Positions 30,218-42,702 of a stretch of DNA of 64,000 nucleotides are shown here, piece after piece. The stretch is from the NCBI GenBank assembly GCA_025765615.1, contig JAIVFJ010000260.1, positions 21,618-85,617 of the forward strand, in the 5' to 3' direction. This DNA is from Zopfochytrium polystomum (lineage: Eukaryota; Chytridiomycota; Chytridiomycetes; Chytridiales; Chytridiaceae). How positions within the stretch are numbered: the stretch's first letter is position 1; every line of letters begins with the position of its first letter. The notes under the pieces are model-generated. The model searched no databases. It worked only from the letters and a program-made list of their open reading frames with translations, and was not told the origin of the DNA. Both the position numbers and the translations under genes were made by a program.

Positions 30218-32049
30218 ATGCTGCCACCAAACACCACGCGTCGCCCATCCGCCCTCCCTCTGATTTTTCTCGCCTTCCTCGTTTGTCTCCCAGCTCCTTC
30301 CTCCGCCTACAAAGCCAAGCTCCTCCGCCAAATATTCTTGGGCAGTGGCACAAGCGTCGAAAGTGCAACGGGAGGACCACGGATTGGCTCCTTCCTCCGC
30401 GACAACAGCGCCACATCTGGCGATGATCAGGCGTTGTCGGGCGGCCCGCTGATACGGGGGTGTTACACCGTGGATCTCGTCATCCAGAACCAGAAGGTGG
30501 GCCGTGTTCCTCCTCCAGTGCAGCTATCCACCTTGTGACACGTCGCCAAAACATATCCCCAATATCAAAACCCCCTATTCAGTTCAGCGTCCTCCTGGAC
30601 TCTGGGTCAACGGATCTTTTGATTCCCGGCACGGGCCTTCCGGCGTACCCAGCCACATCCCCGTCGTACAACTACGCTGGCAAAACCGGGATTTCGGGAA
30701 GCGTCTCGACGACGTTCATGGACGGATCGTCCTGGTCGGGCCAATTCTACAAGGACGACGTCAGCATTGTTACCTCTGACGGGAGGACGCTGCGGGTGTC
30801 GGCTCCGATGGCGGTGATGAAGGATCAGGTTCGTCGGATGAGGTTGAACTGAAACAGCCCTCCAGCAAATTAAGTCCATGCACTTTTGAAAGACAACGAA
30901 CCCAACCGTGACCAGCGGGAGCGGATCGAATGGCCTTTTGGGGATCGCGTTTGACTCGATTGCGAGCTATTCCGGCAATCCGCCGCACTCGTTCATGTCG
31001 GCGCTCGTGCAGTCTTCGATCGTCAGCAAGGACCGAGTCGCGTTCCGAGGCTGTCCGGCCACTTCTTCCACGGGGTCGTACGTGGACTGGGGCGCCCAGG
31101 CGACGGATTTGGCGACGTGCAAGTCAGTACACCTACGCGTCAAAACCCTTTCTTAATCAAAAAGGGACCGTGTTTTCCCCCCGGCGGACGCGTCACTCAC
31201 ACTCACTCCTCCACTTCTCCTCCTTCCCCCCCCTCCTCCTAAAGGACATCCACCGACGAGATCCCCGGCGTCCTCGGCTGGGCCAAAGTCGTCGACTCCA
31301 CGCACTACTCGGTCGACGTCCGCGCCATCACCATCACCACCTCCGCCGGCGTCGCCACCTCCGTCGCGCTGCCCTCCGGCTGGCAGTCCGGCGGGGCCAA
31401 CGGCCACAGCATCGTCGACTCGTGCACCACGGTACTGGTCCTGCCCTCCGCCGCGCAACAGGCCCTGGTGCAGGCGGTGAAGAGCAGCGGCGCGTTTGCA
31501 AACTCGGGGCTGTCGGCCGCCGGGATCGACAGCTTTTTGACGAATTTGCAGGCCGTGTCTGGGGTGGGAACTGATGCCTTTGAGGTTTTCATTCTGCCTG
31601 GGCTTACAGCGAGAACTCGACACCTAAAAAAAAAAAAAAAAAAAACAAAAAAAACACACACACACACATACACACACAAAAAAAAAAACGCGTCGTCGCA
31701 GGTCACCAACATCGACTACTCGCTTCTCCCCAGCATCACGTTCACTCTCACCGGCGCGTCATCCGGGACCGTCGACGTCACGCTGACGGGCAAGAACTAC
31801 ATCCAGGGCAACGGCGGCGGCTGGCTCTTTTTCGTCGTGCAGCCGACGTCCGACACAAAGGTCGTCCTCGGCGCCGTCGTGTACGACTCGTTTTACATCG
31901 TCATGGATCGCGCGAACGCTCGCGTCGGTTTCGGGCTGGGATGCGATTGCAATACGTGGGTGATGGGCTTTTGCTCGCGGTTTTGTTTATTTTTTCTTCT
32001 TTTTCCTGGTTCAGCCCCTTCCCTCCTCCTCTGCGTTTCACTCTCTTGA
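30218..32049 (+). CDS. Secreted pepsin-like aspartic protease, five or six exons
   Basis: An A1-family acid protease likely secreted or vacuolar. The exon model is 30218-30496, 30583-30828, 30893-31122, 31245-31584 and 31702-about 32049. The phases agree. The signal peptide is LPLIFLAFLVCLPAPSSA. The first catalytic motif is LLDSGSTDLLIPG, the family D-T-G variant DSG. GLLGIAFDSI and the flap-region FMDGSSWSGQFY are recognisable. The second active-site motif reads HSIVDSCTTVLVLP, with Cys where nearly all family members have Gly (DSGTT). The C-terminal lobe ends SFYIVMDRANARVGFGLGCDCNT. A last intron may remove 31959-32015, giving a short alternative tail. The catalytic aspartates are present, so activity is plausible but the Cys is odd. 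Confidence 0.85.
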
Positions 32050-33166
32050 ATTTGAGGCGTTGCTGAGGAATAGCTCACCAACCATCTCAATTAGGTCGAA
32101 TAATCCTTCATCAGTTACTGCTCATGCGTGATGTAAGTGCCAAAGATGGGCTACTCTCGTTCTTTCCTAGCATCCTAATCTTCGTTCGATGGAACAGCTC
32201 TGGAATGAGCCCTTTTTTGTATATATTCGTTGGGCAATAGTTTGCTTCCCTTCATTTATTTAGTGGACTATGACGATCACATTCTATCAGTGGACATACT
32301 ACTATTATTTCATTCTATTATGGCATATATCAGTGCATCATTCTATTATACATTATGAACATATAGAGATCAGTGTTTGTCAATTAAAAAAACATAACCC
32401 CCGGCCCAGTAGACGTACCGAGCATCATGCTCCCTCGTTGTTGATCTTACAATCTCGATATCACCCCAAAGTGCAACAACAGCCTTTGCTTTTGAGCAAC
32501 ATATTTATTGAACCAAAAAAAGAGAAAAAAAGGAGGAAACTCGCGAAAGAGAACGGACACAGAACGAAGGCAGAAAAGAAATTAAAGCAGGCGGAAGAGG
32601 GAAAAGGAGCGAAGCACACCAACAAGAGGTTTCATGCCAGAGAGTGGGAAGAAATGGCAACAGGTAGTGAAACGAGGCAAAACAGAAAAGAGGTTTGTGT
32701 ATCCGAAACATAACAGCACAGCAAGCAAGGATGTCGAAGACGATGATCAACGGGAAGAGCGGCAAACCCATGAGCAGGAAAAAGAAGTGGGGCGAAGGCC
32801 AAACTTGCATCATCCGATACGATTGATCAACCGAAACGGGAAGGGCACAAGCTAGCTAAGCAGAAAACCAATCAGAAGAAAAGGACGAGAACTAAGCAAA
32901 GAAGAAAAAAATTGCAATTATTGCGTACAATAACGGCAAAGACCGCAATAGGGAGAGCAGAGAATATGCGCACGAAGGCGGTGCACGAGCTCCGGTTGAA
33001 TCCGACCCCTCCCTCCTGCGGGTGTCCGAGGGTTTTTCTATAATTTTATCCTTTTTTTTTGAGATGGTTTCGCGAGTTTTGCAGTTGTGTTTTTTTTTTT
33101 CGGTTTTCCGTTTTATGTGCTTTGTTTCGAGGTAATAAGTCTGCTGCTGCGGCGATCACTACTGTT
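32050..33166. other. Intergenic, AT-richer; no gene seen
   Basis: About 1.1 kb between convergent genes. From 32250 to 32380 it is unusually AT-rich. The purine-rich open frame at 32270-32713 has no recognisable domain and looks compositional. Both flanking genes should terminate here. Confidence 0.5.
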
Positions 33167-34739
33167 TCACTGGTAAACGTGCAGGTTGCGGCATCTGTCG
33201 CCGAATCGGCAGTCGCCCCGCAAGAAGAATTGGCAGATTTGTGGTTCTCCTTGTTGCGATGGTGGGCGCCTGCTGCCGCCGCCGCTGTTTCCGTAGGGCT
33301 GGTAGCTGCCGCCGTATGGGTCACCGTTGCCAGCAGCCGTGACGGAGCCCGGAATGACCCCTCCCGACGACGACGTTGAGCCACCCGGCGCGGACGGTGA
33401 GCCGGAGCCTGGCGAGGGGAGTGGCACTCCAACAGTTCCCATAGCTTCCACCGGAAGGTCCATCAGGTCCCACACCTTCAGCGTACCGTCTCCGGACCCG
33501 GTCACGACGCGGCCGGCATCGGCGATGGCAATGCAATTCACGGATTTCGCGTGGGCCTTCCACGTCGCGACACAAGCTCCGGTAATCAGGTCCCAGACGC
33601 GGACCGACCCGTCCCACGATCCGGTCAAGACTCGCGGGCCGCCTGGAGGTTCCATCCCGATGCCGGCCACGACAAGCCCAGCCTCCGCTGCCGCAGCATC
33701 TTCCGACGCGTCCGCGGCGGTATCGCCGGCGCGCCGCCGCTTGCTCCGTGCACGTGCAGCGTCTAGTGCTTCGCCGTCCAGCAGTTCGCCGCTTCCAAGG
33801 GTCCCGGCAACGCAAGACACATAGCCGGTGTGTCCGCGGAACGCTCGACCAGGCCGCCACGAGCCCATGTCCCATTCGTGAAGCGCGCGGTCGTTACCAC
33901 CCGAGAAGAGTCGGCCGCCGGCGAGAACGAGGAGAGAAGTGACTTCGTGAGGTGATGCGGAGGAGGATTCAAGGCATTCGCCCGTGGCGGCGTCCCAGAG
34001 TGAAACGGTTCCGTCCGATCCGGCGGAAACGATGAAACCGCTCGCAGAGGGGTCCGCGGGTGGGTCCAGCTCGGAAGATCCGCCGGAGGAGACCGGGAGG
34101 GACGATCCGACTGCCGCAAGCGCAGAGATGGATCCAGATCCAGCGACATGCCATGTGTCGATGGTTTCGCCTGTATTCAGGTTGTACACCGCAATCGATC
34201 GGTCGTCAGCTCCAGAATACAGCCTATTTGCTTCCTCGTCGACAAGGACTGCGTTGATGCCGAGATCGTGGGCACCATCGAAGACGCGAACGCAAGAACC
34301 GGTTTCCAGGTCCCACTCACGGACGGTGTCATCCCACGATCCGGAAAAGATCCTGCCGTTTCCCACGCAAATAGAGCGTACCCAACGAGTATGGCCAACA
34401 AAAGTGCGGAGACATTTGCCCGATTCGATGTCCCATTCCTGCAACGAGTCCAAAAGATCAGAAAGGTCGACGTGTGCGATTGGAGGAGGTTACGTTCACT
34501 TCGTCGCTCCATCGTGCCGCGCTCCCCATCAATTCTCTCGTGGTCCACTACGCCTAGGCAAGCTTTCCACCAGCTTCTCATCCAGGGTCGCCGTTGCCGT
34601 GAGCAGAACTGCTCGGCTCCACCAACATGCCCATCTCTGGGGGTTTCATATGGGAAGCTGGGATGGGAGAGCGTGACCAGTTCGACGAACCGACCTTCGT
34701 CTCACTCTCTCTCCCTGCGTGCGTTGAGCTGCAGTCATC

Positions 34740-34771
<32 letters not shown>

Positions 34772-34957
34772 CGTGAACCTAGTTCGTTCCCGCACCCCCC
34801 ATCATCCGAGCTCGCTCGCTTCGCTTCGCCCGCTCACCTTTATTGTTCCGTCCTTGCTTCCCGAGTAGATGCAGCCGCCCGTGACGGCAACGCACGAGAC
34901 GGCATTCGAGTGACCCTCGAGCGAGTGGAGCGGCTCCAGCGACGCGGTGGTTGCCAT
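33167..34957 (-). CDS. WD40-repeat protein with a C-terminal CCCH zinc finger
   Basis: Exon 1 (34957-34838) encodes MATTASLEPLHSLEGHSNAV and the first WD40 strand set. A 399-base intron (34439-34837) joins exon 2 (34438-33167). About seven WD40 repeats follow (GHTRWVRSICVGNGRIFSGS, WDDTVREWDLETGSC, DGTVSLWDAATGEC, WDGSVRVWDLITGAC, GDGTLKVWDL). An insertion with a basic RSKRRRAG patch lies between repeats 5 and 6. After a Gly/Pro/Ser-rich linker the protein ends in one CCCH finger (CQFFLRGDCRFGDRCRNLH). WD40 plus CCCH proteins of the plant ZFWD type carry the finger at the N-terminus; here it is C-terminal. An RNA-related scaffold role is likely but not shown. Confidence 0.88.
34741..34771. 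repeat. (GGCT)n tetranucleotide repeat in an intron
   Basis: About seven GGCT units lie within the long first intron of the WD40/CCCH gene. Confidence 0.9.
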
Positions 34958-35204
34958 GGCTGCTGGTGAAGAGTTCTTCTTTTTTTCTTCTTCTTCTTCT
35001 TGTCGCTCTGTCTCTGTCTCTGCCTCTCTCCGTCTCCCTTCATTTCTCCGAGGAGAAAGGGGCGCCAAAAGAGGGGGGGGTGGTCGCTGTGGCCGCGTAC
35101 GGAGAAGTGTCAAATGTCAAATAAATCCCATGTGCTGCATCTTCTACTGGGCGTTCGTTCACATTGGTTCACATTGGCCTTTTTCTCACCAAAAAGGCCC
35201 CACC

Positions 35205-36240
35205 TCACGTCTCCAAACGCTGGACCGACATCAACATCGAAATTTGCCCCAGCTGCACTGCCTGCGCCTCCAACCGCGACAGCACACAACGCCCTCCTCC
35301 GCAGCTCGCCAAGCCTCGGCGGTGAGTTCGGTAGCCCCCAAAACCGCCGCATTCTCTCGCGCCAGACAGTGTCGCGACCGCGCTCGCTGCCTTTGCAGCC
35401 CCGTCCTGCAGTGAAGAGCTCATCATGGATGAAGAGGGCCGCGAGGATGAACCGACCAATGTTTTGTGCATTTCGAGGGCCTCCGCCAGCGCGTACTCCG
35501 TGTCCTCGCTCTGCACCAGCACCAGCAGTTGCAACACCGTCGTGGCCTCGGCGGTCACACGCGTCACTTGTCGCTCCTGCTTGAATGCGCAGTGTCAGAG
35601 TTGGTGTGCGTGGCGGAGACAGCGGCGCGGGAGCTGGGTTTGGCCGTCGCGCAGCACACCCGCACCGCGTCGGTCGCGCACGCATCGCCGGCCGCGCCGC
35701 CGCCGAACACGACGAGTGACAGCGCCGTTCGGGAGCCTTTTGAACCACCACCCCTAGCGTGCGCGCTGCCGCCGGTCGAGAGCATCGCCGCCGCGATCGC
35801 AGAGGCCTGCGAGGTGCAGCAGCGCCGCCAGAGGTCCAGGAAGGCGGGACGGACGGCAGAGTCTTTGTACGTGGCCGATTCCGTCGTGCCCTCATCGGGA
35901 GGGAGGGCAGAGTAGCCATCTGGGCCTCTGACTCGCAAAGCAAGCTCTGCGGCGACGAGCAGTGCGCCGACGGCGCTGGTAATTGGAGTGGCTGGCGTTC
36001 GAGCGACGGCGACAAGGCTTGAGACAATGGACGGCAACAAGATCGCGTGGACTGCGTGAACCAGGGCTATGGGGTCAGGTCCACAGCGAGCAGAAATGTC
36101 AAGCAGGCGGGCGACGGGGGTTTCCCGGAGGATCAACGCCCATACATGTGCGGGTATGTGGCGGGACGGGCCAGCAGCGGCGTGTGGAACAGAGCAACAG
36201 CAGCCGCAGGACTGTCGGCGCCTCTCCAGATACGCGCTTC
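35205..36240 (-). CDS. Unrecognised protein, member 1 of a local gene pair
   Basis: I do not recognise a named family. The minus strand reads RHIPAHVWALILRETPVARL, then CGPDPIALVHAVHAILLPSI and SSLVAVARTPATPITSAVGA with LLVAAELALRV, followed by a low-complexity Ala-rich part. A second block, after a small frame change near 35570, is EATTVLQLLVLVQSEDTEYA and LAEALEMHKTLVGS. The start of the readable part looks like the opening of an F-box (PxxVWALIL), but the rest is an Ala/Leu-rich helical region. It aligns along its first about 150 residues with the gene at 37164-38196. Boundaries and any introns are uncertain. Confidence 0.45.
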
Positions 36241-37160
36241 ACAGTGATCTTGTCAATAGCTCGGTTACCGCCACCACCATCATCGACGCGCACCGACGAA
36301 GCTTTCATCACAGCGCGCAGGTCCATTGCACCATGGATCCACCGCGTCACCACAGCTGCAAGCAAGTCCGAAGCTTCAGATGATTGACCTAAGCGATGGA
36401 CGAGGTCTAATAATTCTTGGTATGTCGGCCTTGGAAAACACGGTCGTGTCAATGCAAAGAACAGCCGACTTCGCTCGCGCTTTCGGAGACGCCTGAATCA
36501 TTGAGCTCGGTGGCGAGAGAACAGGCTGCCGCATTGATTTGCCAACTCTGTAACCAAACTTGCTGAAGGAGTCGAGCTCGTAGTGTTCTTCGGTGCGCAG
36601 CCACACTCTTCAAGCTTCCGCCATCACTTTGAATTTCTCTCAGGACGGATTGCATCGCCTCTGTGGCCACTTTCCGTCGCAGCAGGTGTGTAATCGAGTA
36701 TCCAGAATATGAAATTAGCAAGCTGGGTCGCTCGTTCAGCTCGACGTCTTCTGCAGGGCCTCCTTGGTCTCTTTCAATTCTCGCAGAACCGCGAATAGCC
36801 TCGGCTGCCGGTCATTGTCGCCGCAAGGATATGCTCATGAAGTCGGAAGGAAATTGGCCCCCATTTCCTTGCATGATTCGTGCCCGGCTCCACATCTTCA
36901 ACTGAACACTGTCGGAAAGTTGTGGACTGTACTTCAACAAAGGGACAGCGCCCAAATACGTGCTGCAAAATCCTGAATTTTGGCGTCCGTTGCGTCGACT
37001 CACAGCTCCGAGTTCATCCAGTATGGGTCCATTTGTTGGTACTTACGCCGGTGACCATGCCCATTGCCTTTCCCGCTTTACCTTCTCCAAACAGTAAGGA
37101 ATATTGATCCACTTTCAACGAAGCAACCACAACACTCTCCAGAGCGCCAGGACGGTCGCT
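36241..37160 (-). other. Coding-like but unassigned stretch between the paired unknown genes
   Basis: Several open segments on the minus strand look protein-like (for example TYQELLDLVHRLGQSSEASD, EAMQSVLREIQSDGGSLKSV and FCSTYLGAVPLLKYSPQLSD) and are separated by possible introns. They could be 5' exons of member 1, 3' exons of member 2, or a third small gene. I could not link them with confidence. Confidence 0.3.
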
Positions 37161-37163
37161 ATG

Positions 37164-38196
37164 TCACGTCTCTCGAATCTGGTCACAACATTTTCGATGA
37201 TTCGCTGTTATCGCCGTCCGCTGCACCTCGTGGGTGCTTGAGCCGGTCGTGGTTGGCAGTTTCGAGGACGTGTCATACACGGATGCTCGAGTGCCCCACC
37301 ACCGCTCCTGAACACAGTGCGCTCCCTCCCCGTCCAAACCTGCCAGAAACCGAAGCACTCCAGAATTGAAAGACCTCTCCTTTTCCAGCGCCGCCAGCGC
37401 CTCAAACATCGGACTCCGAACCGTCTCGTCAACGTGCGGAACCAGCGCGCCGAGCACCAGCGTCCAAGCGTCCTTGCCGGATTGTCGACGGCCGTCGGCT
37501 GAGCGCTCAGCTGATACCGTCCACGCAAGGTCAAACAGGTCGCGTCGGTGCGCAAGAACGAAAGGGATGAGGGCGGCAAGCAGCATCGCGGCCAGAGTAT
37601 TCATAATTGTAGATCGCGACTGAGCTTTCGGGAGCGCACCACCGTTACCGACGCTGCAATGCAAAAAACAAGAAGCGTCAGCGCCGTGGGAGGCCCTTCC
37701 GGATCGCCGGTCGTCAGCATCGCCGCGCCGAGGGCGGAAGCTGGATTGCCTGGACACTGGATGTCAGGGTAGGTGGCGCAGACACTCCGACAGAGTCGGA
37801 CGAAAGCGGCGCGAAAGCAGGCATCGGCTGTGCTAGCAGGGGCGCCGTCCGTTTCGTCGGCGGCGTCTGGTAAGCGGCCCAACGATTGCCGGGCGAGCGT
37901 GACGAGCTCGGCCACCGCGTGCAGTGCGCCAATCGCGCTGGCAAGTGGGGTGGACGAGTCGTGGGCGACGGCCACGAGCTGCGAGACGATGCAGGCTGGA
38001 TGATTCCGCGGATCGCGTGGACAAGGGCGAGGGCTTCGGGCCCACAACACGCAGGTAGCTCGAGGAGACTCGTGACGGGCGTCTCGCCGAGGATGACCGC
38101 CCATACTTCGGCTGGAATCCGGCGAGAAGGGGCCGTTGTGAGGATGCAGCAGGCCACATGGGACGTTTTGAAAAAGACGCTTGGACAGAAAACCAC
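37164..38196 (-). CDS. Unrecognised protein, member 2 of a local gene pair
   Basis: The opening block SRRIPAEVWAVILGETPVTS, then CGPEALALVHAIRGIIQP and IVSQLVAVAHDSSTPLASAI with LHAVAELVTLAR, aligns with the gene at 35205-36240. A single-base offset near 38010 (GCATCG where GCCATCG is expected) switches frame. Near 37630 the reading moves to a second block, MNTLAAMLLAALIPFVLAHR and DLFDLAWTVSAERSAD, then TLVLGALVPHVDETVRSPMF and EALAALEKERSF. The Ala/Leu-rich pattern suggests a helical repeat protein. The true start was not found; the readable part begins without an ATG, so a 5' exon is probably missing from this model. Confidence 0.45.
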
Positions 38197-38317
38197 AGCG
38201 CCCTCGCTTTCGTTTGGGCAATGTATATAAATATGTAGCGCTCAAAGCAGCGTGCATTTGGGACCTCCCTCCCGGGCGAGCCAAATGGTTACAAAGCAGC
38301 CCACTTCACCCCTCACG

Positions 38318-41300
38318 TCACATCCGCATAACCGAGGCCCACGCAGTGTCCTGCAAATTTCGCGCACGCATGGCAAACTCGGAGACCGTTTTCTTGAACT
38401 CGCGTAGGTTGCCCCTCCTAAAAGAATACGACCGCGAGGTTAAAGAAAGGGGACAAAACAAGACGTTTTCAATAACTCGCTTACATCATATTTGTCACAA
38501 ACGTCTCCTTGACTTCGGCAGTGCAGTACCGCGTTGGGAACCCATCCACACTGAGGGCCTTGATCGTCCACGCTCGCGCTTCTTCCGGAAAGTGGTGGAG
38601 CAGTCGGTGAAAGAGGTCTGCGAGAAGCGGAAGCTTCGTTGAAGGTTGCCCTCCACCAATGCTCTGAAGACATTTGTCAATACGAAGAAAACAAAAATAT
38701 TGCGAAGCGACCAACTCACCGCAATCAAGATGCGGACCACATTTTCTCCATACACCCGAACCAAAGCCTCGATCCCAGCCCTCCATCGGGCCGCTTCTGC
38801 CTCCCCGGTCCCCGGCCCATCCTCGTCAATCACCACAGCCCCATCATTCGCCGTGATCCAACTTGTCGCAGACCGCATCGCGCCAGCATCGCACGAAACC
38901 AAATCACGAAGGAAATCCACCGTTGCCTCGCTCGACAATCGCTCTTGCACTTCAAGACCCCAGCCCACTACAGTGCCAAACAGGCGCTCTATCAGGACTC
39001 CAGGGAGACCGAGGATCGCATATGGATGCGCGTAGAGAGTTTTCGCGAGAAGTCGGAAGCTGGATTCAACGAGATCTGGTCGGTCGCAAAGGGATTGCGG
39101 GTTCGAAAGGAGGTGGAGTACGAGTTCGGTTATGTGGGTTATAAGCGACTGAACCCATGCACGGATGGCTTGGCGGTTGGCAGGGAGGAGTGGTGATGCG
39201 GAGGCTGCAGACGCGGCACTAGGTGGAAGCTGAGGCAAGAGTGATTCGTCCGTGTCGTTTACCGATTGAACGAGGAGGGTGAGGCAGCGAAGTTGATGCG
39301 ACGAGGGTTGCGCCCGGAAGGAGGCAACTAGCACTGACGCTAATTGAGGGAGAGGCGCTGAAAATATTGGAAGACTATTGATCAGAGTCGTGCTGACGAA
39401 TTTGCACGAGGCCTGCATTGCTTGTTAGAACAGATTTCGACAAAAGGGACGTTCAAAGGAAACACTTGCCTCGATCACGACTTCGTCTCGTTGGAACATC
39501 TCAAAAATGGCGCCCACCGTCTCCCACACAGTTCTCCGCACGTTCTCCATTGCGTTTCTCGTCTCTTCGTCCACTGCATCCGTATTACTGATCCCGGCGG
39601 TATCTCCGAGGCCGGCGCCACCGCGACCGCCTCCACCGCCTGCTTCGTCGCTGTCGTCTTCGTCGTCGTCCTCGAATCGATCACCCGCATCTCCAGCGTA
39701 AAGACCATCGCATGAGCCTGTCAGCATTGTCATCACTTCCAGTATGACGTTGCGAGTCTCTTCGAAATTCGCTCCTGGGTTCCCAGAGGCGACTAAAGCC
39801 ATCGCCTCTCTAGCACGGTTCACAGGCGCACCGATTAGTGTAACGAGGTGATGAAGTTGCTGAGAGGGAGGAAGCGGTTGCATTATTGCGGCCACGGACC
39901 GGACCAGCTTCTCGCGATCGGGGGGCTCGTTTATTGATGGGTAGGGTTCAACGTGTCAGTCTATAACAGGCAGCAACGACTCGATGGTACCGAAAGGTTC
40001 CAGTATCCAGATTCCCATGCCCGCATCATCTCTGCAACGACGTGTCCAAGCTGCTTTCTGCATACGGTGCAAACCTCTTGAAGACCAGTTACAGCCGCAC
40101 GTGCAGTGTGGGTACTGTTGAGGCACCTTACAAGGAACTCCACAACGGGAAGGATTGCAGAAGGATGGCGTTTGAGCCATTGCGGATGCTTGTGATCGCC
40201 TGAACCGGAGTACAATCATAATCTTTAGCGCGACTCAAAATAATTTACAAACAATCGGGAAATGCACTCAACTGATGAGTAGACAAAACGTGACCTTCAC
40301 CCTCGTGTAAGATTCTGGCAACCCAGCGACTCGTCCCAGAATTTCGCTTCCAAACAGAATTGGTAAATAGCGGTCATCACGAACGGCTGCGTATTCTGCG
40401 ATCGATTTCAGACAGAACAGGGTGGCCTCCAAGACCTGGTACAGGTGGGATAAGACTCAAGGGAGAGGATAACGATTGAGACGCCTCCAAGTTCCAGTTT
40501 ACCTGCCCGTTTCCTAGAGGATCTGACATTGCTTCTCGTGCCTGATCAACCGCCAAAGGAAGGTAGAGCTCGTACAGACTCTGCCCCAAAATTTGAAAGC
40601 ACGAGGTGCACGTGTCACCCATGTCGTTTCGGTAAACCCTAAATTTCTCGCGGGTTTCTTTGTGGACACGAAGAAAAACATTATCAGTTGCCACATGGCA
40701 GGGGAGCAATGCATCTCGCTCACCTTGCTTCCAAGTGACCCATTCCGACTCTGGCGGCCGCTGCACTTTGTCCCTCACAATGAGAGCCAACATGGCGAAA
40801 ACCTCCATCGCCACGGCCCACACCTGCGCCGCACTTTCTGCCGTGGCGCCTTCGTTCGCACCGCGCCCGTCCCACCGCACGCGCCCGATGGAGCCGCCAA
40901 CTAGGTCCGCACCCAGCCATGTGCCTGCACCCGTCTCCCTGTGTCGAGTCACAATTTTCGACACATCCAGAGCGCGACTGGAGCGCTTGCTCGAGAGCGC
41001 GGAAGCTGGTGTGACTGGAGTGTGGATGATGGGCTCGCGTGTCACTGGATCGGTTGTCAAGTCTGCTGAGGACCCCGGGTTCGACCCAGCTGGTGTCAAT
41101 CCTTCTGGAATTGGGATAGTGACGCCATCCGTTAGAACCTCTTGCAGCTCAAACCAGAATTGGTGTGGCGCAGCTCTGTGACGGTGGAGAGTGCGTTACG
41201 AACAAGGCCAAACATTGCTAAAACTAATGGATGGCTCTCTTACGACAGGTCTTCATCCACGCCGTAATATCCTGGGAAGTTTGTGAACGCCAGCTGCATG

Positions 41301-42702
41301 TTGACTAGTCTCAGAACGTCCGGCCGCGTCAAGTTTCTGATAACGAACCGCGGGAAAGACTCTCCAAATTGCGACAGAAGCTGACAGAGAGGTTGCGCAA
41401 TGGATGTGTCCTCGTCTGTTAATATTTTGATCGATCAGCACAAGAGAAGAAAGTGATTATTATCCCTAATACCTTTCATGCATTCGTTAAATTGCTCTAA
41501 AACCCATCCGTCTGAAAGAACGGGCAAGAGTCCCTCGCACACTGTTTGCTCATACTTTGCCAGGTTCGTTAAAGCGAGTAAGTCTGTTAGGACTTGGCAT
41601 GCAGTTTCGAAAGTCTCTTTCAGCGGAAGGTGGTTTATCACAAGCGAGAGTATCTGGTCCATCATACTGAATGCCACATTAGAAAGGTCAACGTCAATCT
41701 GTATGAAGAGAAAATTAACTCACTCGAACGGAATCCCCTGATGCAGATTTGCCCAAGATAGAACGCAAAGCAATCCCTTTTTTTTCAGCGCAATTACTAC
41801 GTTCCTCTCGTCCTCGCCAGTTCCTTCGACCAGCTCGGTCCGCAACACCGTTAAGGCCATTTCCAGCGCTAACGCTGCGTCTTGCTGGACTTCAACCTGA
41901 AAGCGGTGCTTCCGCGAGTCCGGCGTGAACACAGCCTTCTGCATCTCCTCGGGGAGGACCGTGAAGAAATCCAGCAGCGCCAGCTCCAGCGCAACCCGCT
42001 GCGACGGCGTCGCGGTTGCTGATGACATTTGGGCGCGGAAGTCCTGGCAAAGCGAGTGGACGGGACGCGGCCAGGATTCAGGGACGGCTTTGAATGCAAA
42101 CGCAGCCAGCTGGTGGGGTCGGGGGGAGTTGCCAAGAGTCAGATGTCAAACTACGAATATTCCACCCATGCTTGGCTTACCGCTGTGCATATTTTTGTCG
42201 TGACAAACGGCGGACCAGCAGCGGATTGAACCAATCGCGCGACCAGCTCCTGGCGTAGCGGCTCGATATCTGTTGGTGAAAGTGTTTGCCTGCATGGATG
42301 TGGCACGTCAGGCGAAAGCTGAGCAAGCGTGCGGCCCATCCGAACCAGTCTCGCGAAATCTTGATCTGCATCGTCAACGCGCCAAAGAATCTGCATTCGG
42401 GGCTGGTCTACTAAGAGTTAGGATCAGCATGGACCAGATGGCATCGAATGCAAGAAGTAGCGTGAGCGCACCTCGTCGGCGAGAAGGGAGCGCGCGATGC
42501 CCCACGCCGCTGGGGAAGCCTGGAATGCAAGCAACCACGTTTGCGCCTCGTTGTGCGCGGTGGGAGTCGCCGTTGGCGCGTACAGTTGCGCGATTGCCAG
42601 GCGCACGAGATCGAGCGAGTAGCCGTTGCCGTCAAGGGGCGCTGCCGGCGCATTGAACAGGAATGGACCAGTGCCTGCGCCTGGCGGCACATTCGCGAAC
42701 AT
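38318..42702 (-). CDS. Importin-13/transportin-3 (Mtr10-like) nuclear transport receptor
   Basis: A multi-exon karyopherin-beta (HEAT-repeat) gene. The start is MFANVPPGAGTGPF. Family stretches follow in order: NEAQTWLLAFQASPAAWGIA, LALLDFFTVLPEEMQKAVFT, VLSWANLHQG, TACQVLTDLLALTNLAKYEQ, AVAMEVFAMLALIVRDKVQ, NDMGDTCTSCFQILGQSLYE, LKRHPSAILPVVEFLVRCLN, AAVTGLQEVCTVCRKQL, PYAILGLPGVLIERLFG and the C-terminal GNLREFKKTVSEFAMRARNL. Short introns separate exons, and the last donor/acceptor pair (near 38465 and 38414) joins VTNMM to RGNLREF in frame. Members carry SR-type RNA-binding proteins and other cargo into the nucleus under Ran control. In yeast Mtr10 imports Npl3. About a dozen exons are likely; I did not resolve every boundary. 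Confidence 0.82.
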
